Origin: DATBVX01 sp035263105
GTDB lineage: Bacteria; Pseudomonadota; Gammaproteobacteria; Steroidobacterales; Steroidobacteraceae
Direction: 5' to 3'
DNA length: 64,000 bases
NCBI GenBank assembly: GCA_035263105.1
Contig: DATFRO010000048.1
Coordinates: forward strand, 1 to 64,000
The notes under the pieces are model-generated. The model saw only the letters and a list, made by a program, of their open reading frames with translations, was not told where the DNA came from and made no database searches. Of the stretch, positions 8,365 through 16,530 are shown piece after piece. Position 1 is the stretch's first letter. Every line of letters begins with the position of its first letter. Made by a program: the position numbers and the translations under genes.

Positions 8365-8880
8365 TCAGTTGCCGCGTTTCCGTCGTGACAACGCAATTCC
8401 CGCGAACCCGAGTAACACAAGGCCTACCGACCCCGGCTCAGGAACGCTGACGACCCTCGAGAGGTTGAAGTCGCCAGTGACGGTGCCGCTTTGGTCCTGG
8501 GCAAAGTAATGGCCGCTGATGGTATTCGCGTCCTCGGAGAGAGGGCCACTGAACTCGGAGAAGTTTGATGGGTCGCCGAACGCGACGCTCAGGATGTTAT
8601 CGATCAGCGTTCCGCCGGAAAAACTGACTATCCCGTTCGTGCCGCAGTCAGTATTGCTGAGGCAGACCACGCTCAGCGTGCCGCCGATGCCGGTACCGTC
8701 GGCGTTTTGAGTCAGGAAGAAAATGTCGGCCAACCCGGTGTTGAGCACTCCATTCGACGCGGAAGTGTCGACGACGTCGCCGCGCCACTCGCCGATCAAG
8801 CTGGGTATCGGTACTGCGAACGCGCTGATGGGGCTGATCAGAAACGCGAGCACAGTCAGAGCACGGAGCTTTGACTTCAT
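8365..8880 (-). CDS. PEP-CTERM sorting domain protein
   Basis: 171 residues from the ATG at 8880, preceded by GGAG; the frame is open to 9012 but only this start places the signal peptide (about 1-22, '...ISPISAFA') at the N-terminus. The C-terminal tail is a textbook PEP-CTERM: 'VPEPGSVGLVLLGFAGIAL' followed by basic 'SRRKRGN'. This implies processing by an exosortase and delivery to the cell surface or exopolysaccharide; no exosortase gene is in the window. The mature body is Gly/Ser/Thr-rich with two Cys ('CLSNTDCG') and resembles no enzyme. It is convergent with the flavoprotein gene. Confidence 0.85.
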   Translation of the reverse strand: MKSKLRALTVLAFLISPISAFAVPIPSLIGEWRGDVVDTSASNGVLNTGLADIFFLTQNADGTGIGGTLSVVCLSNTDCGTNGIVSFSGGTLIDNILSVAFGDPSNFSEFSGPLSEDANTISGHYFAQDQSGTVTGDFNLSRVVSVPEPGSVGLVLLGFAGIALSRRKRGN

Positions 8881-9077
8881 AGTTATTCTCCAACCACGCC
8901 GCAGGGGTGGAAAATGCAAGTCGCGTGCCGCGACAGTGAATTCTCGCAGCGTCAAAGGGTTGGAGGTTCCGAAGCGCCTGGCCGTGATCGCATCTGTAAA
9001 GAAATGCGGCACTCAACCTACTTGCGGGGACCCGTCCACGGGAGGCGGCCGGCGGCCACCTTTAGACCTGGCTCGGA

Positions 9078-10439
9078 TCAGCGGAATAGCGAGATCAGGT
9101 GACGAACCCTCGCGCCCAGGCGCCTTGCGGAATCACGGAGGTGACCCACTCGCTTTCTGACGTGCGACTCCGCCTCCCACTCTTCCGCGTAGTCTTCCTC
9201 AACGCGCTCTGGTGCCGACAGCCGTGCTAGGAATCCGAAATCCGCACCGAGTGCGGGAAACGGTTTCGGCTTGATGTGGTGGTGGTGGAACAGCTCACCT
9301 GTGTATCCGGTGCTCGATGACTCGAGGGCCCACAGCGTCACGGCGTCTGCATCTCTCATCGCCGGGCCACCCAGGACCAGCATGTCGACCGCCGGCCCAG
9401 TTCCCAACTGGACTGCGCCGCCCATGTGGAACACCGGTCCGATGAAATCGAGGATGTTCAACGGTGCGGTCGTTTCAAATTGATCCCACTCTCCGCCCCA
9501 GGAAGCCCCTCCGCCGATGCTGGGCCCGTAGCCGCTGTACGTGAACGTCATCGCGATCTTGTTATCGAAGTCGCAGATCTCGATGAAGGCCAGCGCAGGA
9601 CCAAACCCGATCACCTTGAGCTCCGGGACCGTCTTCGCCGGCCATACGGCATTCGTCTTGAAGCGCCATTTCCAGCGCTTGGATGTGGCAAGTCCGCCGC
9701 CGCTGGGCTCCGGTTTCGGGGGCGGCTTCTCGAGCGTCGGATACGCATAGACATCGACTCGCCGGAAGTTGACGAGCTCACGACCGGTGGTGCCGGTCTG
9801 AGGTTGTTCCGATTCACCCTTTGCATCGATCTTGTACGTGTAATTGCTGCTGGAGCGCATCGGTTCGAAGTACGCTGCGACCGCTTCTGCCCGTTGTTGC
9901 GACAGCTTCTGATTGTGTTTTTCGGTTCCGCGGTAATCGGCATAGCCGACAAACCGCATATTGACCCGCGCGAGCTGCATGACCTTCGTGTAGGTGTTGT
10001 AGACGTCCAGCAGCGTTTGCTTGTCGTCTCGACTCAACGTACTCGAGTCCGTTGCAAAAAAGATTTGAGCGACCCTGCCTTCGATGTTCTTCAGGTCGAG
10101 CTTGCTGTGACGCTCGATCGTCCTGTCGACTTGCCGGTTGTACCTTGCGGCCTGCTTGGCAAATTTGCGCAGCAGGTGGTCGAGTCGGCTCGCACTGTGA
10201 ATATGCTTGTGGACTCTGCTCGTGACGACGTGTCCGCTCGTCGGCCCCTCAGACCTGTTGAGATCGCTCGCCACCTGGTGTGCATCAGCATGGGGGCTCG
10301 CGGTTAGCGTGCTTCCGCCGACCGAGCCGACGGTCCCAGGACGCGGCGTTGCACTTGGATGTAACGTCCCGGGATCATTCCTTGGCGGCGCCAAAGAAAG
10401 GTACAGGCACGTCGGCCCTGGAATTCTAAGCCCGCTCAT
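9078..10439 (-). CDS. OmpA-domain protein without signal peptide
   Basis: 453 residues; ATG at 10439 with GGGAGG a few bases upstream. There is no signal peptide or lipobox: the first 80 residues are Pro/Ser/His-rich and look disordered. An OmpA/MotB-type peptidoglycan-binding domain occupies about 120-230, with 'FFATDSSTLS' (127-136), 'VGYADYRG' (164-171), Asn176 and 'LSQQRAEAVAAYF' (179-191). A beta-rich region of about 150 residues follows (235-390), then a His-rich stretch 'LFHHHHIKPKPF' and a charged tail ending 'RLGARVRHLISLFR'. How it would reach the periplasm is unclear. A non-canonical secretion route or a virion/tail-like assembly component are possibilities with no direct support. 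It is followed upstream by a lipoprotein gene on the same strand. Confidence 0.7.
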   Translation of the reverse strand: MSGLRIPGPTCLYLSLAPPRNDPGTLHPSATPRPGTVGSVGGSTLTASPHADAHQVASDLNRSEGPTSGHVVTSRVHKHIHSASRLDHLLRKFAKQAARYNRQVDRTIERHSKLDLKNIEGRVAQIFFATDSSTLSRDDKQTLLDVYNTYTKVMQLARVNMRFVGYADYRGTEKHNQKLSQQRAEAVAAYFEPMRSSSNYTYKIDAKGESEQPQTGTTGRELVNFRRVDVYAYPTLEKPPPKPEPSGGGLATSKRWKWRFKTNAVWPAKTVPELKVIGFGPALAFIEICDFDNKIAMTFTYSGYGPSIGGGASWGGEWDQFETTAPLNILDFIGPVFHMGGAVQLGTGPAVDMLVLGGPAMRDADAVTLWALESSSTGYTGELFHHHHIKPKPFPALGADFGFLARLSAPERVEEDYAEEWEAESHVRKRVGHLRDSARRLGARVRHLISLFR

Positions 10440-10567
10440 GCGGCCTCCCGCGCGCGCTTTGCGTCTTGTTATGGCGCGCTCCCCTTGCTCCTAGCATGCG
10501 CTTGCGCTCGGAACCCCAGCAAGCCCACAGGGCTCCGTCCACTGGCCATCGCCCGCAGGCGCGAAAA

Positions 10568-11236
10568 CTACTGGGTCTGATCGGGCGGCGGCTTGAACCA
10601 CCCGATACCGTTGCCGTGCGACGTCCACCAACGTCCGTTCAAACCGTCCCACGCAAAGGGATCAGTCAGTTCTTTCCAGCCTTCCTGGGCGAGACCCGAG
10701 CAGTACAACGACCGATAGAAAAACACGCCGTCAGCGCGTTTCTCCACACGGGCGTAGATGCACCCGCCCGCATCCATGGACTTTGCGCGGACGGTCGAGA
10801 CCGCGACGCAGCGCGAACTCTCCGATGAGCCTTGGCGCATCTCCACCTCGACCACGTTTCCTTTTTCAACCGGAGCTGCAATGTCGACGAGGGTCCACTC
10901 GGAGTGAAGGTGGTCACCACTCCAGTTGGCGCCGGTCGCATCATAAAAAATGCGAACCAGCGCGAGCCGTGAAGTTGCATCAGCACCGAGGCCGCAAGAG
11001 GTCACGAGCTCCCTGGTTGTTGCGCTGAACACGATCGTCGGTACCTGACCGTCGAGCGCATCGTCGGGCTGCGGCGTCCAGGGCCCATCGAGTTTGGCCG
11101 CGTTGGCAGCGACATCAACATAGGCCACCTGCCCCAGGAACTTGACTCCCACCGGAACGGGTTCCGCGGCGCAACCGGCCAGGTGCGCGATGACAGTGAA
11201 GACGGCTCCCAGCCGGATCGATGACGAAAATTTCAT
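10568..11236 (-). CDS. Predicted lipoprotein of unknown function
   Basis: 222 residues from the ATG at 11236. A short basic start and hydrophobic stretch end in the lipobox 'LAGC' (about 22-25), predicting lipid attachment and periplasmic exposure. The mature part contains several Cys and Trp residues ('SCGLGADATSRLALVRIFYD', 'SSRCVAV', 'GGCIYARV', 'LYCSGLA'), suggesting a disulfide-stabilised beta domain. The longer in-frame start at 11293 would bury the lipobox. It lies 128 bp upstream of the OmpA-domain gene on the same strand and may be linked with it. Family not recognised. Confidence 0.7.
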   Translation of the reverse strand: MKFSSSIRLGAVFTVIAHLAGCAAEPVPVGVKFLGQVAYVDVAANAAKLDGPWTPQPDDALDGQVPTIVFSATTRELVTSCGLGADATSRLALVRIFYDATGANWSGDHLHSEWTLVDIAAPVEKGNVVEVEMRQGSSESSRCVAVSTVRAKSMDAGGCIYARVEKRADGVFFYRSLYCSGLAQEGWKELTDPFAWDGLNGRWWTSHGNGIGWFKPPPDQTQ

Positions 11237-11388
11237 GATTGCCCCAGAAGTGCTCGTGCCTGCACTCTTGAGGACGTTCGCCGCGCAAGTCAACGTTCGC
11301 GAGCTGGGGGTCCACGCCCCGTCGATCGCGTGAGATGTGCCCCCCTGCGCTACACTGAACCGGTCGAGTCGAGTGGAGTTGGGGGGCG

Positions 11389-13650
11389 ATGCTCGATCAC
11401 GACCGCAAGATCGCCGCGATTCTTGCCGCCGACGTCGTCGGATACAGCAAGCTCATGGGCGCGGACGAAGAATCCGCCCTGGCCGAGCTGAAACAACGTC
11501 GCGCGACTTTCGATCGGCTGGTCGTCGAATACGGTGGCCGCGAATTCGGCAGCGTCGGCGACAGTCTCATGGCGGAATTTCCCAGCGCGGTGAACGCGGT
11601 GCGCTGCGCGTTGGCCATCCAGCAACGCACGGAAGCGGAAGGTTCCACGCTGCCACCCGCACGTCGCATGCATCTGCGCATCGGCGTCAACCTCGGCGAC
11701 ATCATCGAGGAGCAGGGCAGCGCCTTCGGCGATGCCGTCAACGTCGCCGCACGGCTGCAATCCCTGGCAAAGCCCGGCGGCGTGCTGATCTCCGGCACCG
11801 TTTACGATCAAGTGAAGAACAAGCTGCCGGCGCGTTTCATCGATGCCGGTAAGCGCCAGGTCAAGAACGTCAAGGAGCCCGTCCGGACGTTCGAAGTACA
11901 GGTGGCGGACGCTTCGGGCGCGAGCGCGAGACTGTCCGCGATCCTCGCCCACGTGGCCTCGCCTCGCGTGCGCCGTGCGGCACTGGCTGTTGCCGCCTTG
12001 GTGGTCGCCGCCGCCTTCGGACTGCTCTGGGGCAATCTCTCGGGGCGCATCGGGCTGCGCATTGGGTCGATGCTCGGCTCACGCGATGCGGCGCCGACAT
12101 TCTCGATCGCCGTCCTGCCGTTCGTGAACATGAGCGGCGATCCACGCAATGACTACCTGGGTGACGGCCTCGCCGAAGAGCTGTCCAATCGTCTGACCAA
12201 GATTCCCGAGTTGCGGGTTGCCGCGCGCACATCGGCGTTCGCATTCAAGGACAAGGGCCTGGACGTGAGCCAGATCGCCGAGAAGCTCGGGGTCGGCTAC
12301 GTGCTGGAAGGCAGCGTCAAGCGGCAGGCGGATCGCTTCAGGGTCACGGCGCAACTCGTCGAGGCAGCGACCGGCTCGAACAGCTGGTCGAACGCCTACC
12401 AGTCGGAGAGCCAGGATCCCCTGGCCATCGAGGACGAGCTTGCTGCCCAGGTCATCACCGCGCTCAAGATCGTTCTCGGCGAGCGCGAGGCGCAGCGCGT
12501 GCGCCAGCCGCGCACCGGGAATGCTCTCGCGTATGACCTGAGCCTGCAGGGCCTCGCATATCTGCGGGGACCGACGAGTGTCAAGACGCTCGAGACCGCT
12601 GAAGAACTGTTCGAGAAGGCACTCGCCGAGCAGCCTACGTTCGCGCGCGCGCAGGCAGGCCTGTGCGAGACACGAGTGGAACGCTACGTTCTCGAGAAGA
12701 TTCCAGCGTACGTGGCGGCCGCCGAGGAAGCGTGTACAAACGCGACGGCGCTCGATAGCGATGCGCAGGAAGTGCATATGGCGGTCGGCACGCTCGCCCT
12801 CGCGAAGGGTGATGCCGTCGAGGCCGAGGCTTCTTATCGGCGTGCGCTCGCCCTGGCGCCGAATTCACCCGATGCGCTCATTGGCCTCGCCGACGCGCTG
12901 GCCGCGGGCGGGAAGACGGCTGATGCCGAGAGTACTTTTCAGCGTGCCATCGCGACACAAGCGAGTTACGCCGCTGCTCATCTGCAGTACGGCAACTTTC
13001 TGTTCTCCCAGGGACGCGCCGCCGAGGCCGTGCCCGAATACGAGTCGGCCACGATTCTCACTCCGGACAATCCGAGCGCCTTCAGTAACCTCGGCGGTGC
13101 ATACCTGCTGATGGGCAATTTCGAGAAAGCAGCCGATGCGTTCGCGCACTCATTGGCCCTGCAGCCGCGTCGCGCCAGCTACGCAAACACGGGCATCGTG
13201 CATTACTACCTGGGGCGTTACGACGAAGCGGCGGAAATGTTCCGCAAGGCGATCGAATTCGCGCCGGCCGATCACCGCCTGTGGGGAAATCTCGCTGACG
13301 CGCAGCTCTTCGGCTCGCGGCCTGATGAGGCCATGCAGACGTACCGGCGTGCGCTCGCGCTGGTCGACGGCGAACTCGCGGTGAACCCGAAACATGCGGT
13401 CAACCAGGCGCAGGCGGCGTACTATGCCACGCGTCTCGGCGAGAAAGATCGTGCGCGCCGTTCCATTGCAATCGCGCTCGCAGAAGAAGAGGGCGATGTC
13501 TACGTGCAATACTATGTCGCGCTCGCCGAGCTCGGCCTCGGCGATGCGTCCGCCGCCCTGGTTCACGCGAAGCGAGCACGAGAACTCGGATACGCGCAGA
13601 ACCTGATGGAGGCGGCGCCGGAACTGGCGGACATCCGAAAACAACTCTAA
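11389..13650 (+). CDS. Class III adenylate/guanylate cyclase fused to TolB-like and TPR domains
   Basis: 753 residues. The N-terminal cyclase homology domain (about 6-170) has the two metal Asp residues (Asp15 in 'AADVVGYS', Asp58 in 'SVGDSLMAEF') and the transition-state pair Asn118/Arg122 in 'GDAVNVAARL', so it should be active. A membrane segment (about 195-218) links it to a TolB-N/FlgO-like domain (about 238-355, 'SIAVLPFVNMSGDP' ... 'GVGYVLEGSVKRQ') and about ten TPR repeats (390-740). The cyclase would be cytoplasmic and the TPR part periplasmic. This makes a one-protein sensor that turns an envelope or protein-binding signal into cAMP or cGMP. The start ATG follows a G-rich purine run. 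The same TolB-TPR module recurs at 25946-27526 behind a DNA-binding domain. Confidence 0.9.
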   Translation: MLDHDRKIAAILAADVVGYSKLMGADEESALAELKQRRATFDRLVVEYGGREFGSVGDSLMAEFPSAVNAVRCALAIQQRTEAEGSTLPPARRMHLRIGVNLGDIIEEQGSAFGDAVNVAARLQSLAKPGGVLISGTVYDQVKNKLPARFIDAGKRQVKNVKEPVRTFEVQVADASGASARLSAILAHVASPRVRRAALAVAALVVAAAFGLLWGNLSGRIGLRIGSMLGSRDAAPTFSIAVLPFVNMSGDPRNDYLGDGLAEELSNRLTKIPELRVAARTSAFAFKDKGLDVSQIAEKLGVGYVLEGSVKRQADRFRVTAQLVEAATGSNSWSNAYQSESQDPLAIEDELAAQVITALKIVLGEREAQRVRQPRTGNALAYDLSLQGLAYLRGPTSVKTLETAEELFEKALAEQPTFARAQAGLCETRVERYVLEKIPAYVAAAEEACTNATALDSDAQEVHMAVGTLALAKGDAVEAEASYRRALALAPNSPDALIGLADALAAGGKTADAESTFQRAIATQASYAAAHLQYGNFLFSQGRAAEAVPEYESATILTPDNPSAFSNLGGAYLLMGNFEKAADAFAHSLALQPRRASYANTGIVHYYLGRYDEAAEMFRKAIEFAPADHRLWGNLADAQLFGSRPDEAMQTYRRALALVDGELAVNPKHAVNQAQAAYYATRLGEKDRARRSIAIALAEEEGDVYVQYYVALAELGLGDASAALVHAKRARELGYAQNLMEAAPELADIRKQL

Positions 13651-13738
13651 CAAGCGGGGGTACGACCAATGACAAGACTTCACACCACGCGAACCATGAC
13701 GAGCGGCTGGCCGTTCTCCAGCGATGGGGAGCAGCGTC

Positions 13739-14209
13739 ATGGCTAACACCAACCTTCATGTGCACGTTGATACCGTCCCTATTGCAGGCGGGCAGCAGAC
13801 GCGGTCGAGATTTGGCAAACCCAAGGACACCGACGCCATCATCTTTCACAACGATGACACGCAGAGCAGCCTGCAGATCAGCATCACCAGCGATCCCGCC
13901 AATGGACCTGTGCTCTGCAAGGAGAACAACAACAAGATTCCGGTCCCATTACCTGTGAGCGTACCGGTCGGCGACAAAGGCAAGTACACGATCTGTCAGG
14001 ACTTCAAGGGCGCCGATTTCAAGTACACGGCCAAGATCGGGACGGCGGTAGCGGAAGATCCGATCATCATCATTGAAAAGTCGAAGGCCATTATCAGCGT
14101 CGGCCTTGGCGGCGTACTCGCTGCTGGGGCCATCGGCGCGGTGATCGGTGCCGTCATCGCCAACTACCTGGCATCCAGGAGAATGGCGCGACTGAAGCCC
14201 GGCCCGTAA
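13739..14209 (+). CDS. Hypothetical protein with one C-terminal membrane segment
   Basis: 156 residues; the ATG at 13739 has GGGAG seven bases upstream and is preferred to the in-frame ATG at 13724. There is no signal peptide. The first 120 residues are soluble and beta-rich ('DAIIFHNDDTQSSLQISIT', 'PVPLPVSVPVGDKGKYTICQD'), reminiscent of a small cupredoxin or Ig-like sandwich. A Gly/Ala-rich helix at about 126-147 ('GLGGVLAAGAIGAVIGAVIA') and a basic end 'ASRRMARLKPGP' follow. It lies 88 bp after the cyclase-TPR gene on the same strand. No family recognised. Confidence 0.6.
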   Translation: MANTNLHVHVDTVPIAGGQQTRSRFGKPKDTDAIIFHNDDTQSSLQISITSDPANGPVLCKENNNKIPVPLPVSVPVGDKGKYTICQDFKGADFKYTAKIGTAVAEDPIIIIEKSKAIISVGLGGVLAAGAIGAVIGAVIANYLASRRMARLKPGP

Positions 14210-14314
14210 GCGCAACCGCGTCAGTGACGCGAGACAACCCTTCGTGCTGATGGAGGCACGCGGGTTGCGGCTGCCGGGCAGTTTCTGCAAGCTGGGGCGG
14301 ACCCTCTGGCGCCC

Positions 14315-15274
14315 ATGAAACTGTCGACCCTTGTTCCGTTGCTCGCGCTCGCGATCGCCCCGCCTGCGATCGCGGAAGCCTGTCCGTACCACGACCTGAT
14401 GCCGGAGTTCTCCAACTTCGTGACAGCAAGCGGCGAGCTTGCGCCACCGGCGCGCGCCGAGGCTTTCGTCGAGCGCTTCGCCGCGGCGCATCGCGACTTC
14501 TACAGCGAGGAGATGTTCGGCTCGCGGCAGAAACTCACCGAGCGCGCCGAGCGCTTCTTCGATCCGCAGCGTGCGCCGAAATTCCAGGGGTCGCGGCCGC
14601 TCAGCCTCGACGACGTGCTGTCGACCGGCCGGACTATCACTGCTGACTACGCTCGGATCGAGGCGACGTTCCGCAAATCATTCCCGGACTACCGCTGCGA
14701 CACGCCGATCACCTTCGGCATTTCGCTCTACATGTTCGACGGGAACCAGTCCGCCGATACGCCGGGCAAGCCGCAGATGCGCTTCGGCGTCGACATGATC
14801 TCGGCGCTGCACTCGGCGCGTGAGTTGCCTGCGTTCTTTCACCATGAGCTGTTCCACATCTACCAGACACAGCAGGTCGGCGCCGACAAGGTGCCGCCCG
14901 ACGAGACGCAGCCGGTCTGGTGGGCGCTCTGGAACGAAGGGCTCGCGAGCTATGTCAGCTGGAAGCTCAATCCGACGCTGACTGCACCGGAAATCTTCTG
15001 GTTCCCGCGCGATATGGAGGCGCAGTTGCAGCCGAAACTCGCCGAGGCAGCGCGGCTGCTGCTCGCCGATCTCGACGGTCACGACGGCTACGGCCGCTGG
15101 TTCATGGGCGGTGAGAACCCGCCCGGCCTGCCGTCGCGCAGCGGTTATTACCTCGGCTACCTTATGGCGAAGCAGCTCGATCATGGCGACCTCGCGGCGC
15201 TCGCACGCATGCCACCGCAGCAGGTGGCGGTCGAGGCGCGAAAGTTCGTGGAGTCGTTGGCAGAGAAGCAATGA
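14315..15274 (+). CDS. Exported HExxH metallopeptidase-like protein (DUF2268-like)
   Basis: 319 residues with a clear signal peptide (1-20, cleavage after 'PPAIA'). A gluzincin-type site is visible: 'FHHELFHIYQTQQ' gives His177-Glu178-x-x-His181, and Glu208 in 'WNEGLASYVSW' about 27 residues later is the likely third zinc ligand. This spacing fits the DUF2268-type predicted zinc protease group. It should act in the periplasm; the substrate is unknown. Its stop overlaps the pobA start by 4 bp (ATGATGA), so the two are translationally coupled, an unexpected pairing for a peptidase and an aromatic hydroxylase. Confidence 0.75.
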   Translation: MKLSTLVPLLALAIAPPAIAEACPYHDLMPEFSNFVTASGELAPPARAEAFVERFAAAHRDFYSEEMFGSRQKLTERAERFFDPQRAPKFQGSRPLSLDDVLSTGRTITADYARIEATFRKSFPDYRCDTPITFGISLYMFDGNQSADTPGKPQMRFGVDMISALHSARELPAFFHHELFHIYQTQQVGADKVPPDETQPVWWALWNEGLASYVSWKLNPTLTAPEIFWFPRDMEAQLQPKLAEAARLLLADLDGHDGYGRWFMGGENPPGLPSRSGYYLGYLMAKQLDHGDLAALARMPPQQVAVEARKFVESLAEKQ

Positions 15275-16446
15275 TGAGGACGCAGGTTGCCATCATCGGT
15301 GCGGGCCCGGCGGGATTGCTGCTGGGTCAGCTGCTGCACGGGCGAGGCATCGACACCGTGGTGCTGGAGCGGCGCAGCGCCGAATACGTGCTCAGTCGCA
15401 TCCGTGCCGGCGTGCTAGAGAACATCACGGTCGAGCTGCTCGAGGCGGTCGGCTGCGGCAAGCGGCTTCACGAGGAAGGGCTGGTCCACGGCGGCATCGA
15501 CCTGAGCTTCGAGGGACGGCGTCACCGCATCGACATCCGCGCGCTGACGGGCGGCAGGACCGTCGTCGTGTACGGGCAGACGGAAGTGACGCGCGATCTC
15601 ATGGAGGCGCGGCGCGCGTCGGGCGCGACGACTCTGTACGAGGCCGATGACGTCTCCCTTCACAACCTCGACGCGAAGAACCCCAAGGTCGAGTTCACGC
15701 GGGAAGGGCGGCGAGAAACGCTCGAGTGCGAATTCATCGCGGGGTGCGACGGGTTTCACGGCGTGAGCCGCACCAGCATCCCGGCGTCGTCACTCCGGAC
15801 CTACGAACGCGTGTACCCCTTCGGCTGGCTGGGCATTCTCGCCGACGTGCCGCCGTGTCACGACGAGCTGGTCTATGCGAATCACGAGCGCGGCTTTGCG
15901 CTGTGCTCGATGCGTTCGCGCACGCGCAGCCGCTATTACGTGCAGTGTGCAGCGGATGAAGATCCGGCGGCCTGGTCGGACGAGCGGTTCTGGGGCGAGC
16001 TCAAGCGCCGGCTGGATGAGAAGACGGCGGCGGGCGTGGTCACGGGCCCCTCTATAGAGAAGAGTGTGGCGCCGCTGCGCAGCTTCGTGGCCGAACCATT
16101 GCGCTTCGGGCGATTGTTCCTCGCCGGCGATGCCGCACACATCGTGCCGCCGACGGGAGCAAAGGGTCTCAACCTTGCCGCGAGCGATGTGGGCTATCTG
16201 TCGGAGGCGCTCGTGGAGTTCTATCGGGAGCGCTCGGAAGCCGCGCTCGAGGCCTACTCCGCACGTGCGCTCGCCCGGGTGTGGAAGGCGGAACGGTTCT
16301 CGTGGTGGATGACCTCGCTCCTGCACCGCTTCGACGACCAGGGCGATTTCAACCGCAAGATCCAGCTCGCCGAGCTCGAATACCTGGTCGATTCCCGCGC
16401 CGCGGCCACGGCACTCGCGGAGAATTACGTCGGCTTGCACACGTAG
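15271..16446 (+). CDS. pobA: 4-hydroxybenzoate 3-monooxygenase
   Basis: 391 residues, the normal length of PobA. This FAD flavoprotein hydroxylates 4-hydroxybenzoate to protocatechuate with NADPH and O2. The FAD-binding 'GAGPAG' motif (10-15), the 'SRIRAGVLE' loop typical of PobA (42-50), 'GCDGFHGVSR' and 'LFLAGDAAHIVPPTGAKGLN' (second FAD motif) are all present. The extended match through the C-terminal 'ENYVGL' supports PobA rather than a generic hydroxylase. It overlaps the preceding HExxH gene by 4 bp. No protocatechuate-cleavage genes or pobR are adjacent, so the rest of the pathway must be elsewhere. Confidence 0.92.
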   Translation: MMRTQVAIIGAGPAGLLLGQLLHGRGIDTVVLERRSAEYVLSRIRAGVLENITVELLEAVGCGKRLHEEGLVHGGIDLSFEGRRHRIDIRALTGGRTVVVYGQTEVTRDLMEARRASGATTLYEADDVSLHNLDAKNPKVEFTREGRRETLECEFIAGCDGFHGVSRTSIPASSLRTYERVYPFGWLGILADVPPCHDELVYANHERGFALCSMRSRTRSRYYVQCAADEDPAAWSDERFWGELKRRLDEKTAAGVVTGPSIEKSVAPLRSFVAEPLRFGRLFLAGDAAHIVPPTGAKGLNLAASDVGYLSEALVEFYRERSEAALEAYSARALARVWKAERFSWWMTSLLHRFDDQGDFNRKIQLAELEYLVDSRAAATALAENYVGLHT

Positions 16447-16530
16447 CCGATTGCCCAGCGTTGACTCGGGCCCGTGCCATGCATGAGCACATCGACCATC
16501 CTCTGTCAGAACCTGTCGGGTAACCGTCAA

